DNA from: Pseudomonas yangonensis
Lineage (GTDB): Bacteria > Pseudomonadota > Gammaproteobacteria > Pseudomonadales > Pseudomonadaceae
Direction of reading: 5' to 3'
DNA length: 64,000 bases
Assembly: GCF_009932725.1 (NCBI RefSeq)
Contig: NZ_BLJU01000005.1
Span: forward strand, 124,001-188,000
Part shown: one piece after another, positions 25,756-33,427 of the stretch
Layout of the letters: each line of letters opens with the position of its first letter
How positions within the stretch are numbered: the stretch's first letter is position 1
Position numbers and translations under genes: made by a program
The notes under the pieces: model-generated
Told to the model about the DNA's origin: nothing
Databases searched by the model: none
The model's input: only the letters and a program-made list of their open reading frames with translations

Positions 25756-26331
25756 ATGAAGTACCGTCTGCCCGTGCAAGCGGGCCTGATGCTTGCCTGC
25801 GTGTTACTGACCTGCCTTGCGCAGGCCGAAGATCTTTTCGACGCCGATGGTTATCGCAGCAGCCAGTACCGCAGCCCGACGCCGTCCAATCTGGAAGGTG
25901 TACAGGTCGTCGATACCCCCGCCCTGCAGAAGCTCCTTGCCGAGCGCCCCGACACCCGCCTGATCGACGTCTACCGCCGCCCTTTCGTGCAGGACCGCTT
26001 CGTCGAGGACGCCCCCCACGCCAATCTGCCCGGCAGTCTGTGGCTGGCCAATGCCGGCGACGGTAACCTGGCCCCGCAATGGCAGCGCTACTTCACCCAC
26101 TACCTGCACCAGCAGAGCCGTGGCGACGTGCGCCAACCCTTCGTGTTCTACTGCCGCTCCGATTGCTGGCTGAGCTGGAACGCCGCGCGTCGCGCCCATG
26201 CCATGGGCTATCGCCAGCTCTACTGGTACCGTGATGGCGTCGATGCCTGGGAGCAGGCCGGCCTGCCTCTGGTGCCCGCTCAGCCCGCCGAACTGCCTGC
26301 TGCTTTCCTCACGCCCACTGCCACACCATAA
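25756..26331 (+). CDS. PQQ-dependent catabolism-associated CXXCW motif protein (rhodanese-like)
   Basis: 191 residues, signal peptide 1-23. A rhodanese-like fold (RLIDVYRRP ... [26 protein letters not shown]) carries [12 protein letters not shown] in the active-site loop, the signature of this PQQ-associated family. The cysteine pair may take part in sulfur transfer or thiol chemistry in the periplasm; no substrate known. Precedes agmR by 23 bp, so probably one operon. Confidence 0.88.
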   Translation: MKYRLPVQAGLMLACVLLTCLAQAEDLFDADGYRSSQYRSPTPSNLEGVQVVDTPALQKLLAERPDTRLIDVYRRPFVQDRFVEDAPHANLPGSLWLANAGDGNLAPQWQRYFTHYLHQQSRGDVRQPFVFYCRSDCWLSWNAARRAHAMGYRQLYWYRDGVDAWEQAGLPLVPAQPAELPAAFLTPTATP

Positions 26332-26354
26332 TCACGACAACGAGGTGCAAGGCC

Positions 26355-27020
26355 ATGTACAAGATTCTGATTGCCGACGACCATCCGCTGTTTCGTGAAG
26401 CCATCCATAACGTCATCGCCGACGGGTTTCCTGGCAGCGAGATCATGGAAACCGCCGACCTGGACAGCGCCCTGGAGTTGACCCAGAGCCATGACGACCT
26501 GGATCTGATCCTGCTCGACCTGAACATGCCCGGCATGCATGGCCTGGGCGGTCTGATGAACCTGCGCAACGAGGCGCCGACCATCCCGGTGGTGATCGTC
26601 TCCGCCGAGCAGGACAAGCAGATCGTGCTGCAAGCCATCACCTATGGCGCAGTGGGTTTCATCACCAAATCCTCGCCGCGCGCACAGATGACCGACGCCA
26701 TCGCGCAGATTCTCGACGGCAACGTCTACCTGCCGCCGGATATCATCCGCTCACAGAAGAGCGGCAGCTCGCGCCAGCACCACGACAACCCCAGCATCGC
26801 CCCTGAACTGCTGCAGGCCCTGACGCGCAAGCAGCTGCTGGTGCTTGAGCGCATGACCAAGGGCGAGTCGAACAAGCAGATCGCCTATAGCCTGGATATC
26901 GCCGAAACCACGGTCAAAGCGCACGTCTCGGCCATCCTGCGCAAGCTGGGCGTGCATAACCGTGTGCAGGCGATTCTCTCGGCCGGCGATATCGACTTCG
27001 CCTCCTATCTGCGGCGCTAG
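26355..27020 (+). CDS. agmR: LuxR-type response regulator AgmR/ErbR (PedR1)
   Basis: 221 residues. Receiver domain with IADDHPLF, phospho-acceptor Asp in [10 protein letters not shown] and Lys in ITKSS; LuxR helix-turn-helix at about 150-210 ([35 protein letters not shown]). In Pseudomonas this regulator (AgmR, ErbR, PedR1) activates PQQ-dependent ethanol/glycerol oxidation and pqq genes. It is the best candidate to bind the CTACCAAGG boxes in this window. AAACGAGGTGC leader gives a good ribosome-binding site. Confidence 0.92.
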   Translation: MYKILIADDHPLFREAIHNVIADGFPGSEIMETADLDSALELTQSHDDLDLILLDLNMPGMHGLGGLMNLRNEAPTIPVVIVSAEQDKQIVLQAITYGAVGFITKSSPRAQMTDAIAQILDGNVYLPPDIIRSQKSGSSRQHHDNPSIAPELLQALTRKQLLVLERMTKGESNKQIAYSLDIAETTVKAHVSAILRKLGVHNRVQAILSAGDIDFASYLRR

Positions 27021-27057
27021 CTGCGCAAGAGTGAGCGTCGATCCCGCGCGCGACCTC

Positions 27058-27082
27058 TGGGCTCCCGCCTTCGCGGGAGTGA
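27058..27082. terminator. Hairpin after agmR
   Basis: CTCCCGCCTTCGCGGGAG stem-loop 40 bp after the agmR stop, without a strong T tract. It is also of a repeat type common in Pseudomonas. Confidence 0.45.
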
Positions 27083-27152
27083 CGCACGAGGTTGTCCTGA
27101 CTCCTGCCATCAACCCGTGCTAAAACGGCGGCCTCACCGATTGGAGCCCACC

Positions 27153-27572
27153 ATGCACATCCGCCCCTTCCAGCTCTCCGACGAAGCCGCCGTCGTCGAC
27201 CTCTGGCAACGCTGTGACCTGACCCGCCCATGGAACGATCCGCACAAGGACATCCAGCGCAAGCTTACGGTGCAGCCTGAGCTGTTTCTGGTTGGGGAAA
27301 TCGACGGCAAGCTGGTGGCCTCGGCCATGGCCGGCTACGAAGGCCATCGCGGCTGGGTCAACTACCTGGCGGTGTGCCCGCAGCGGCGCCAGCAGGGCCT
27401 GGCCCGTCAGCTGATGACCTATATCGAAGCGCAACTTCTGGCCCTGGGCTGTCCCAAACTCAGCCTCCAGGTGCGCGACACCAACGCGGCGGCATTGGCC
27501 TTCTACGAGCGGCTTGGCTACAAGATCGATGCCTCGGTCAGCCTGGGTAAGCGGCTGATTGCGGATGATTGA
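27153..27572 (+). CDS. GNAT-family acetyltransferase (YpeA-like)
   Basis: 139 residues. The GNAT core includes VGEIDGKLVASAMAGYEG, the acetyl-CoA loop VCPQRRQQGLARQLM and the C-terminal NAAALAFYERLGY motif. Similar to YpeA. It starts at ATG 27153 after TTGGAGCCCACC. It sits between agmR and the kinase gene, where P. aeruginosa has none, so likely an insertion unrelated to alcohol metabolism. Substrate unknown. Confidence 0.88.
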   Translation: MHIRPFQLSDEAAVVDLWQRCDLTRPWNDPHKDIQRKLTVQPELFLVGEIDGKLVASAMAGYEGHRGWVNYLAVCPQRRQQGLARQLMTYIEAQLLALGCPKLSLQVRDTNAAALAFYERLGYKIDASVSLGKRLIADD

Positions 27573-27588
27573 CCCGCACGCCCGTTTC

Positions 27589-27730
27589 GTAGGGTGGATC
27601 ATGCTCTACCGATCCACCGCTGCGGTGGATGTAAAAAGCGACATCCACCCTACTCACCAAAGCGAATCGTAGCCCGGATGAAATCCGGGGCAGAACGGCG
27701 TGATCCTTCCCGAAATTGCATCCGGGCTGC
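27589..27730. repeat. Two palindromic repeats in a convergent gap
   Basis: GTAGGGTGGATC (27589-27600) with inverted CATCCACCCTAC (27642-27653), then GTAGCCCGGATGAAATCC (27669) with a degenerate inverted copy near 27711-27730, between convergent genes. Confidence 0.7.
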
Positions 27731-27786
27731 GGGATCGTGGCGACCTGAGCGTACGGCGTCCGTAAGGTGCGGAGCCCAGGTCAATC

Positions 27787-30429
27787 TCAAACCCCGGTCC
27801 CACGCTCCATCAAATGACTCATCGCCGCCTTCAGTTTCATCGGCCGTACCGGTTTGTGCAGCAGGCTGTGGCCGAGCTCGCGCATCTGCTGCTTGAGCTC
27901 GTTGCTGTAGTTGGCGGTGATCATCAGCGCCGGTAGCGGCGTGCTGCGTCGGGCGTTGATCTGCGCCACGGCGTCGACACCATTGCGCTCGTCATCCAGG
28001 TGATAGTCGGCGATCAGCAGGTCGGCCTCGGCGTGGTAGTTGTCCACCTGGCGCGCCAGGTCTTCTTCGGACAGGGCGGTAACCACGCGACAGCCCCAGC
28101 CTTCGAGCAGGGTGCGCATACCGGCGCAGATCGCCGCGTCGTTATCCAGCACCCACACCCGCGCACCGCTGAGGCGTTCGAGCAACTGATCCGGGCTGTC
28201 CTGCACCCTGCGCGCGCGGGGTGCACGGCGGGTCAGCGGCACCTCGACGGCGAACATCGAGCCCCTGCCCTGCTGCGACGCCACGCGAATGCGGTGGCCA
28301 AGCATGCGTGCGATCTTCTCGACGATCGCCAGCCCCAGACCCAGCCCGCGGTCCTGCTTGCGCTGCACGTTATCGCCGCGTTTGAACTCCTGGAAAATCT
28401 CGCCGAGCTTGTCCTGGGCGATGCCGATGCCGGTGTCCCAGACCTCGATGGACAGGCTGTTGCCGCGCCGCCGGCAGCCCAGCAGGATGCGCCCGCTGGC
28501 GGTGTAGCGAATGGCGTTGCTGAGGAAGTTGCGCAGAATCCGCGCCAGCAGCTGCACGTCGCTGCGAACCAGCGCCGAGCTGGGCAGGTAGTCCAGACGC
28601 AGGCCCTCGCTGCGGGCGATCTGGTGGTACTCGGCAGCCAGGTTTTCCAGCAGCTCGCTGACGGCGAACGGCGCGATATCCGGCTTGATCACCCCGGCAT
28701 CGAGCTTGGAAATGTCCACCAGTGTACCGAGCAGGCTCTCGACGTCTTCCAGCGAGTTGCTGACGTTGCGCACCAGCGGTGCGCAGCCGGACAGGTCCTT
28801 CTTCTCGAGCAGCGCACTGGTGAACAACCGCGCGGCGTTGAGCGGCTGCAGCAGGTCATGGCTGACCGCGGCGAGGAACTTGGTCTTGGACAGGTTGGCC
28901 TGTTCGGCCTCGCCCTTGGCTTCGCGCAGACGCGCCTCCATCTGCGTGCGCTCGTCGATCTCGCGGCGCAGCTGGTCGTTCACCGTGGTCAGCTCGGCAG
29001 TACGCTCGCGCACGCGCTGCTCCAGATGCTGGTAGGCCTGGTGCAGCGCCTCGGCGGTGCGGCGGCGCTCGGTGATATCGCGGATCAGCACGAAGATGCC
29101 GACCACCTCGCCGCTGGCCTGACGGTTGGGTACGTAGGAACGCAGCATGTAGCGCTCCTGGCCGTTGTGGTTGGTTTCGGCAAATTCGAAGGTCACGCTC
29201 TCGCCGGACAGCGCCAGCTCGACGTAGGGCTCCAGGCGCTGGCAATGCTCCTCGCTGTGCACTTCGCGCAGGCTCTGGCCGAGCATGGCGCCGCGCGGCC
29301 AGCAGTACCATTCCTCGTAGACCTTGTTGGTGAATTCGTAGACCAGATCGGCCGACAGATAAGCGATCAGCGCCGGCACGTGGTCGGTGATCAGGCGGAT
29401 CCAGCGCTCGCTGTCGCTCAGCGCCTGGGCCTGGCGATGACGCTCGGTGATATCGGTGAAGGTATTGACGAAGCCGCCGGTAGGCAGCGGATGGGTGCGC
29501 ACTTCCAGCATGCGCCCGTCGAACAGGCGCACCTCCACCTGGCGCAGTGGTTTGCCAGCGGCATCGCGGCTGTCCGGGGTCAGCGGCTCAAGTTCGCTTT
29601 CCGCCATCACTTCGGCGAACGGCCGATGCGCATTGATCGGCGCCAGCCCGCAGAGTTCGAGGAAACGGTGGTTCCACAACTCCAGCGCGCCTTCGGCATT
29701 GACCATGGCCATGCCCTGCGACAGGTTGTCGACCGCGCGCTGCAGCAGGCGCGACTTCTGCGCCAGGGCCTGCTCGCGGCGCAGCGCCTCGCTCTGCTTC
29801 ACCTCGGTGATGTCGGTGTAGAGGATCACCAGCCCGCCTTCGCGGGTCGGCCGCTCGCTGACCTGCACCCAGCGCCCGTCCTGCAGACGGAACAGGCTCG
29901 GCTCGCCCTCCTTGCCCAGTTGCGCCTCCACCACCAGGCCAGTGCTGCGGCTCAGGCGCTTGATCTCCTCCAGCCGCGTGCCCGTGCCGATGCGCGCGCG
30001 GCTGCGCGCCCACAATGCCTTGAAGCGGCTGTTGAACAGCACGATGCGCTGGCGATCGTCGAACAGCACGAAGGCATCGGAGATGCTCTCGATGGCGTCG
30101 ATCAGGTGCTGGTGGGCGGTCTCGGCGCGCAACCGCGCATCACTGAGCAACTGGTTGCTGGATTTCAATTCGGCCATCGCCTGGTTCAGCGCGTCGGTGC
30201 GCTCGCGTACCTGCTCGGACAGCACCACCGAATGCTGGAAGGCCGCGTAGGCGTCATCGCCACGGGAATGGATCGACTCGACCCGTTCGATCAGCGCGGC
30301 GTTGATGCGCTTGAGCTTGGCGTTCTCCTGCTCCAGCGCCGTACAGCGTGCCTGCAGCTCAGCGCTCGCCGCGCCCAACAGGTCGGCCAATGGCGACACC
30401 GGTGAAGGTCTGGTTGATGTGCATGCCAT
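27787..30429 (-). CDS. nahK: Cytoplasmic PAS hybrid histidine kinase NahK/ErcS'-like
   Basis: 880 residues, no membrane segment. N-terminal coiled coil (about 20-110), three PAS domains (about 110-215, 230-335, 350-465), a second coiled coil, HisKA with phospho-acceptor His in VSHDLLQPLN (about residue 522), HATPase with DTGIGI and GLGLGL, and a C-terminal receiver with LIADYHLDD. In P. aeruginosa NahK works with NosP to feed the HptB pathway, and is also named ErcS' in the ethanol regulatory cascade. The ATG at 30429 overlaps nosP by 71 bp; a later start is possible. Confidence 0.85.
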   Translation of the reverse strand: MACTSTRPSPVSPLADLLGAASAELQARCTALEQENAKLKRINAALIERVESIHSRGDDAYAAFQHSVVLSEQVRERTDALNQAMAELKSSNQLLSDARLRAETAHQHLIDAIESISDAFVLFDDRQRIVLFNSRFKALWARSRARIGTGTRLEEIKRLSRSTGLVVEAQLGKEGEPSLFRLQDGRWVQVSERPTREGGLVILYTDITEVKQSEALRREQALAQKSRLLQRAVDNLSQGMAMVNAEGALELWNHRFLELCGLAPINAHRPFAEVMAESELEPLTPDSRDAAGKPLRQVEVRLFDGRMLEVRTHPLPTGGFVNTFTDITERHRQAQALSDSERWIRLITDHVPALIAYLSADLVYEFTNKVYEEWYCWPRGAMLGQSLREVHSEEHCQRLEPYVELALSGESVTFEFAETNHNGQERYMLRSYVPNRQASGEVVGIFVLIRDITERRRTAEALHQAYQHLEQRVRERTAELTTVNDQLRREIDERTQMEARLREAKGEAEQANLSKTKFLAAVSHDLLQPLNAARLFTSALLEKKDLSGCAPLVRNVSNSLEDVESLLGTLVDISKLDAGVIKPDIAPFAVSELLENLAAEYHQIARSEGLRLDYLPSSALVRSDVQLLARILRNFLSNAIRYTASGRILLGCRRRGNSLSIEVWDTGIGIAQDKLGEIFQEFKRGDNVQRKQDRGLGLGLAIVEKIARMLGHRIRVASQQGRGSMFAVEVPLTRRAPRARRVQDSPDQLLERLSGARVWVLDNDAAICAGMRTLLEGWGCRVVTALSEEDLARQVDNYHAEADLLIADYHLDDERNGVDAVAQINARRSTPLPALMITANYSNELKQQMRELGHSLLHKPVRPMKLKAAMSHLMERGTGV

Positions 30430-31540
30430 TGAACTGCTCTCCGTAGGTGTTGAAGCCGATCACCCGCTGCTGGCGCAGCAGTGTGGCGACCGACTCGACG
30501 CCGCCATCGTTCTCGATCTCCAGGCGACGCAGAAAGCAGTCGCAACCGATGGTCAGCAGGAGCGGACCGAGGCGCTGCTCCAGCCCGGCGAACAGCTGCG
30601 CAAGATTCGGCAGCAAGGGGCCCGGGCGCATGGCGGTGAGGACGATGCCGTTCTCCACCGCGCAGTAGAAGGTCAGGCTGAGGTCGTCGTGCACCTGCTG
30701 GATCGAGCGCACGTAGTAGTGATCGCTGATCCGCACTGCCAGCGGATAGGCAGCGAACGCGCGCAGATCCAGGGCCTCGACCGGCACGCCGATCAGCTCG
30801 GCGTATTCCTGCGCGGCCGGCGCGGCATTGAGCTCGTACACCCGGCGCGTGGCACTGTCGGCACGGGTCACCACCAGCTTCTCGGCACTGGGCTGAATGT
30901 GATGAGTGCTGAACACCTCGAACTCCAGCCAGGTGTTGAACAGCACCACGACCGCCGCACCGCTGTGAAAACGGCCACCGTGATAGACGTGGGTGTGAGT
31001 CAGGTGATTGTCGTCGCCGGCCGAGCCACCGAAGTGCGGGATGCTGCCCAGCGCCGCACTGAGTGCGCCGAGCACCAGTTCCTCGCGGCTGGAAAGGCCA
31101 TCGAGCAGGGTCAGGGCGAAGCTATGGCCCTTGATCGAGGCCAGCTCGTTGCTGCGGCAATCCTTGACCAGGCCATCGACCAGTTGCTGCGCATCGAGCA
31201 GATTGAAGCGCTCCATCTCGTCGATCAGTACGCTGGCGATGGAGAAGCAGCGCAGATCGAAGCCCAGCGCCACCACGCAGCCACGACCGTAGCCCTGCGG
31301 AGTGATCTCGCCGGCGCTGGTACAGCCCACCAGGCTGACGCCACCGAAATGCGCCTCCAGCGCCTGGCCGAGCCCGTCGAGATCGTATTCGGCCGAGCAG
31401 AAGAACAGCACGAAGCCGAGATAGGGATGGATCAGCTGACGTGCCAGTTCCTGGGCGGCCAATTCCACATCCTTCGTGCTGGAGACGGCGCTAAGCACGC
31501 CCTCCGACTGTTCCAAGGCCATATCACGCCCCAAATGCAC
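30359..31540 (-). CDS. nosP: FIST-domain sensor NosP-like
   Basis: 393 residues with FIST-N (about 25-215: GFVLFFCSAEYD, VGCTSAGEITPQGYG) and FIST-C (about 220-375: ELNAAPAAQEYAELIG, SIGC-like TIGCDCFLRR) domains. NosP in P. aeruginosa binds haem and nitric oxide and inhibits NahK; the same gene order is found here. A nearer start at ATG 31522 (MALEQSEG) is possible with TTGGGG upstream. Cytoplasmic. Confidence 0.85.
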   Translation of the reverse strand: MHLGRDMALEQSEGVLSAVSSTKDVELAAQELARQLIHPYLGFVLFFCSAEYDLDGLGQALEAHFGGVSLVGCTSAGEITPQGYGRGCVVALGFDLRCFSIASVLIDEMERFNLLDAQQLVDGLVKDCRSNELASIKGHSFALTLLDGLSSREELVLGALSAALGSIPHFGGSAGDDNHLTHTHVYHGGRFHSGAAVVVLFNTWLEFEVFSTHHIQPSAEKLVVTRADSATRRVYELNAAPAAQEYAELIGVPVEALDLRAFAAYPLAVRISDHYYVRSIQQVHDDLSLTFYCAVENGIVLTAMRPGPLLPNLAQLFAGLEQRLGPLLLTIGCDCFLRRLEIENDGGVESVATLLRQQRVIGFNTYGEQFNGMHINQTFTGVAIGRPVGRGER

Positions 31541-31888
31541 CTGCTGATCATGGGGAAATTCTACGAAGGAGGCCGCAGAGGCCCCATGCTACTTGAGTAC
31601 TGGGTAGTCGATCCGTAGGGCGTACTCGCGAAGCAGTACGCGACGCACGCCGCCACCCTGGTCACGCCATGCATTGGTCGACAACCGCTGCAATTCAATA
31701 GGTAGGGCGGGTGCAACCCGCCAACGGGGAAACGGCGGGTTGCAACCGCCCTACAAACTGGTGCGCATGGCGCACCCTGCCTGGGACGGCACCGCGCTTG
31801 TGTAGGGTCGGCGTAAGTAGCCCAGGAAGCCATAGAACGAAAAAGACCGGGCAGAGGTCGCCCCCTGCCCAGCCTTGTGCAACGGCGC
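31541..31888. other. 348-bp gene-free interval upstream of nosP
   Basis: Contains a TAGGGCGTACTCGCGAAGCAGTACGC hairpin repeat (about 31616-31641), a GTAGGGCGGGTGCAACCCGCC inverted repeat (31702-31754), and the porin terminator. The nosP promoter should lie in its first 70 bp; no clear sigma70 boxes seen. Confidence 0.6.
31840..31873 (-). terminator. Porin terminator
   Basis: On the minus strand GGGCAGGGGGCGACCTCTGCCC is followed by GGTCTTTTTCG, a Rho-independent terminator 16 bp after the porin stop. Confidence 0.75.
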
Positions 31889-33073
31889 TTACCAGCTGAG
31901 CACGGCACCCACGGCGAAGGTATCGGTGTCCTCGTTCAGACCGCTGCCGGCGGCGGCGTCGATCTGGTACTGGTTGTACTCGGCGACCAGCTTGAGGTTG
32001 TCGTTGATGGTGCGGAAATAGGCGATGCCGCGGGTCTCGTAGTCCGCCGCAACGCCCAGACCGTTGCCGTCGTCCTCGGTCTTGCCATAGGACAGCGCCA
32101 CTCGGTTCTTGCCCCAGGTGTAGGAGCCCTGCAGCAGGTAACCGTCGCTGTCGATATCGCGCAGGGTCGGCTCGCCCAGGTTGTTGGTGAAGAACGGGTT
32201 GATGCCCTTGGCCTGGAAGCCCGAACCGGTCAGCGACAGGCCGCCGAACTTGGCCTGCACGCCATAACCCAGACCTTTGGAGGTGACCTTGTCGACGGTG
32301 TCGTCGGTGTTTTCGGAGGTCTGGTAGGCGCCGTTGACCCAGGTGTAGATGGTCGAGCCGCCCACATCGAACTGGTAGCTGACTTCCGATTCGAAGCGCG
32401 GATTTTCCTGGTAGGCCTTGCCGGTGGCGCTGTCGTCATTGGTGTCGACCGGGTCCATGATGCCCACTGCGACGCGCAGCCCTTCAGCCAGATTGTTGTT
32501 GCGGTAGGTGATCTGCGAGGTCGGGAACGGATACGGGTAGCCGGTACCGATGTTGCCGAAGGACACGCCGTTGCCGTCCACCAGGCCAAGGGTGTCGGAG
32601 ACGTTGCCGTACCCGGCCAGCAGCTCGTCGAGGAAGATGTTGGAGCGCGAGAACAGACCGAAGTCCTTGCCCACCAGCACCTCACCCCACTCCGGACTGG
32701 AAACGGTGCCGTAGAACTGACGCACGTCGATGGCGGTGTCGGTGCCATTGGTTTCGCTGTCGTTGATGGTGACCCAGAAGGACGAGCGACCGCTCAGCTT
32801 GAGGTCGTCGATCTGCTTGCCGAAGTTGAAGCCGATCCAGTTGGGCAGAAAGCCCATCTTCACCCGCGACTGGCGACGGTCGAACTGCTCGCCGTCACGG
32901 TCCACGTCGCTGTTGACGTAGAAGGCGTTGATATAGCCGTCGGTGGAGAAAGTGGTGTCGTCCTTGTCGTACAGGACGATCTCGGCGGCGGCCTGCTGCG
33001 CAGTCGCCAGGGCGACGGCGGTGGCCAGGGTCAGGGGCAGAAATCGAGTGATGGCGATCTTGTTGTTGTGCAT
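31889..33073 (-). CDS. Outer-membrane porin of the PQQ island
   Basis: 394 residues, signal peptide about 1-30 (ending QQAAA). Sixteen-strand-type porin sequence with alternating amphipathic strands (FSTDGYINAFYVNSD, RQSRVKMGFLPNWIGF, GEVLVGKDFGLFSRSNIFLDE) and a C-terminal aromatic VGAVLSW needed for outer-membrane assembly. The true start is ATG 33073; the longer open frame to 33379 is not supported. Upstream CCTTGGCAGCGAT (33157) resembles the exaC distal box, so alcohol-linked control is possible. Substrate not predictable. Confidence 0.88.
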   Translation of the reverse strand: MHNNKIAITRFLPLTLATAVALATAQQAAAEIVLYDKDDTTFSTDGYINAFYVNSDVDRDGEQFDRRQSRVKMGFLPNWIGFNFGKQIDDLKLSGRSSFWVTINDSETNGTDTAIDVRQFYGTVSSPEWGEVLVGKDFGLFSRSNIFLDELLAGYGNVSDTLGLVDGNGVSFGNIGTGYPYPFPTSQITYRNNNLAEGLRVAVGIMDPVDTNDDSATGKAYQENPRFESEVSYQFDVGGSTIYTWVNGAYQTSENTDDTVDKVTSKGLGYGVQAKFGGLSLTGSGFQAKGINPFFTNNLGEPTLRDIDSDGYLLQGSYTWGKNRVALSYGKTEDDGNGLGVAADYETRGIAYFRTINDNLKLVAEYNQYQIDAAAGSGLNEDTDTFAVGAVLSW

Positions 33074-33427
33074 AACGCTCTCCGCTTGAGTGGCGACCGC
33101 CAGGGCAGTCGTGTCGGAGGCGATTATCGAAAGCGGGCCAGGCAGGCCATACGCTGCCTTGGCAGCGATTGGCTGCTGCTTTGGCCGGGCGCTACCGGCC
33201 CGCTTCGGCCGGCTCGCGACCGACCTGCTACCGGTAGCGGGAGAAAGGTCGTAGTACCTGGCCAGCCCTTGGGCGTAGAAGCGCGCCAGACGCCAAACCC
33301 CTGGAGGCGCGCCAGGCGACGAACAACGCTGGCGCGACCGCAAAAGGCTTCGCCTCGGGCGGCTACAGAAAAAGCACACCGGAAACTCGAGGGCGTCGCG
33401 CGCAAAGGGAGCCGATTAGAACGCGGC
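33074..33427. other. 354-bp interval between pqqF and the porin gene
   Basis: Carries the porin promoter side with a CCTTGGCAGCGAT box (33157-33169) and several GC hairpins (GCTACCGGTAGC near 33228). It lies after the pqqF stop; no gene seen. Confidence 0.5.

Noticed and set aside
28000..30405. 801-residue plus-strand open frame opposite nahK
   Set aside because: Shadow of the hybrid kinase gene; Gln/His/Leu-rich antisense composition.
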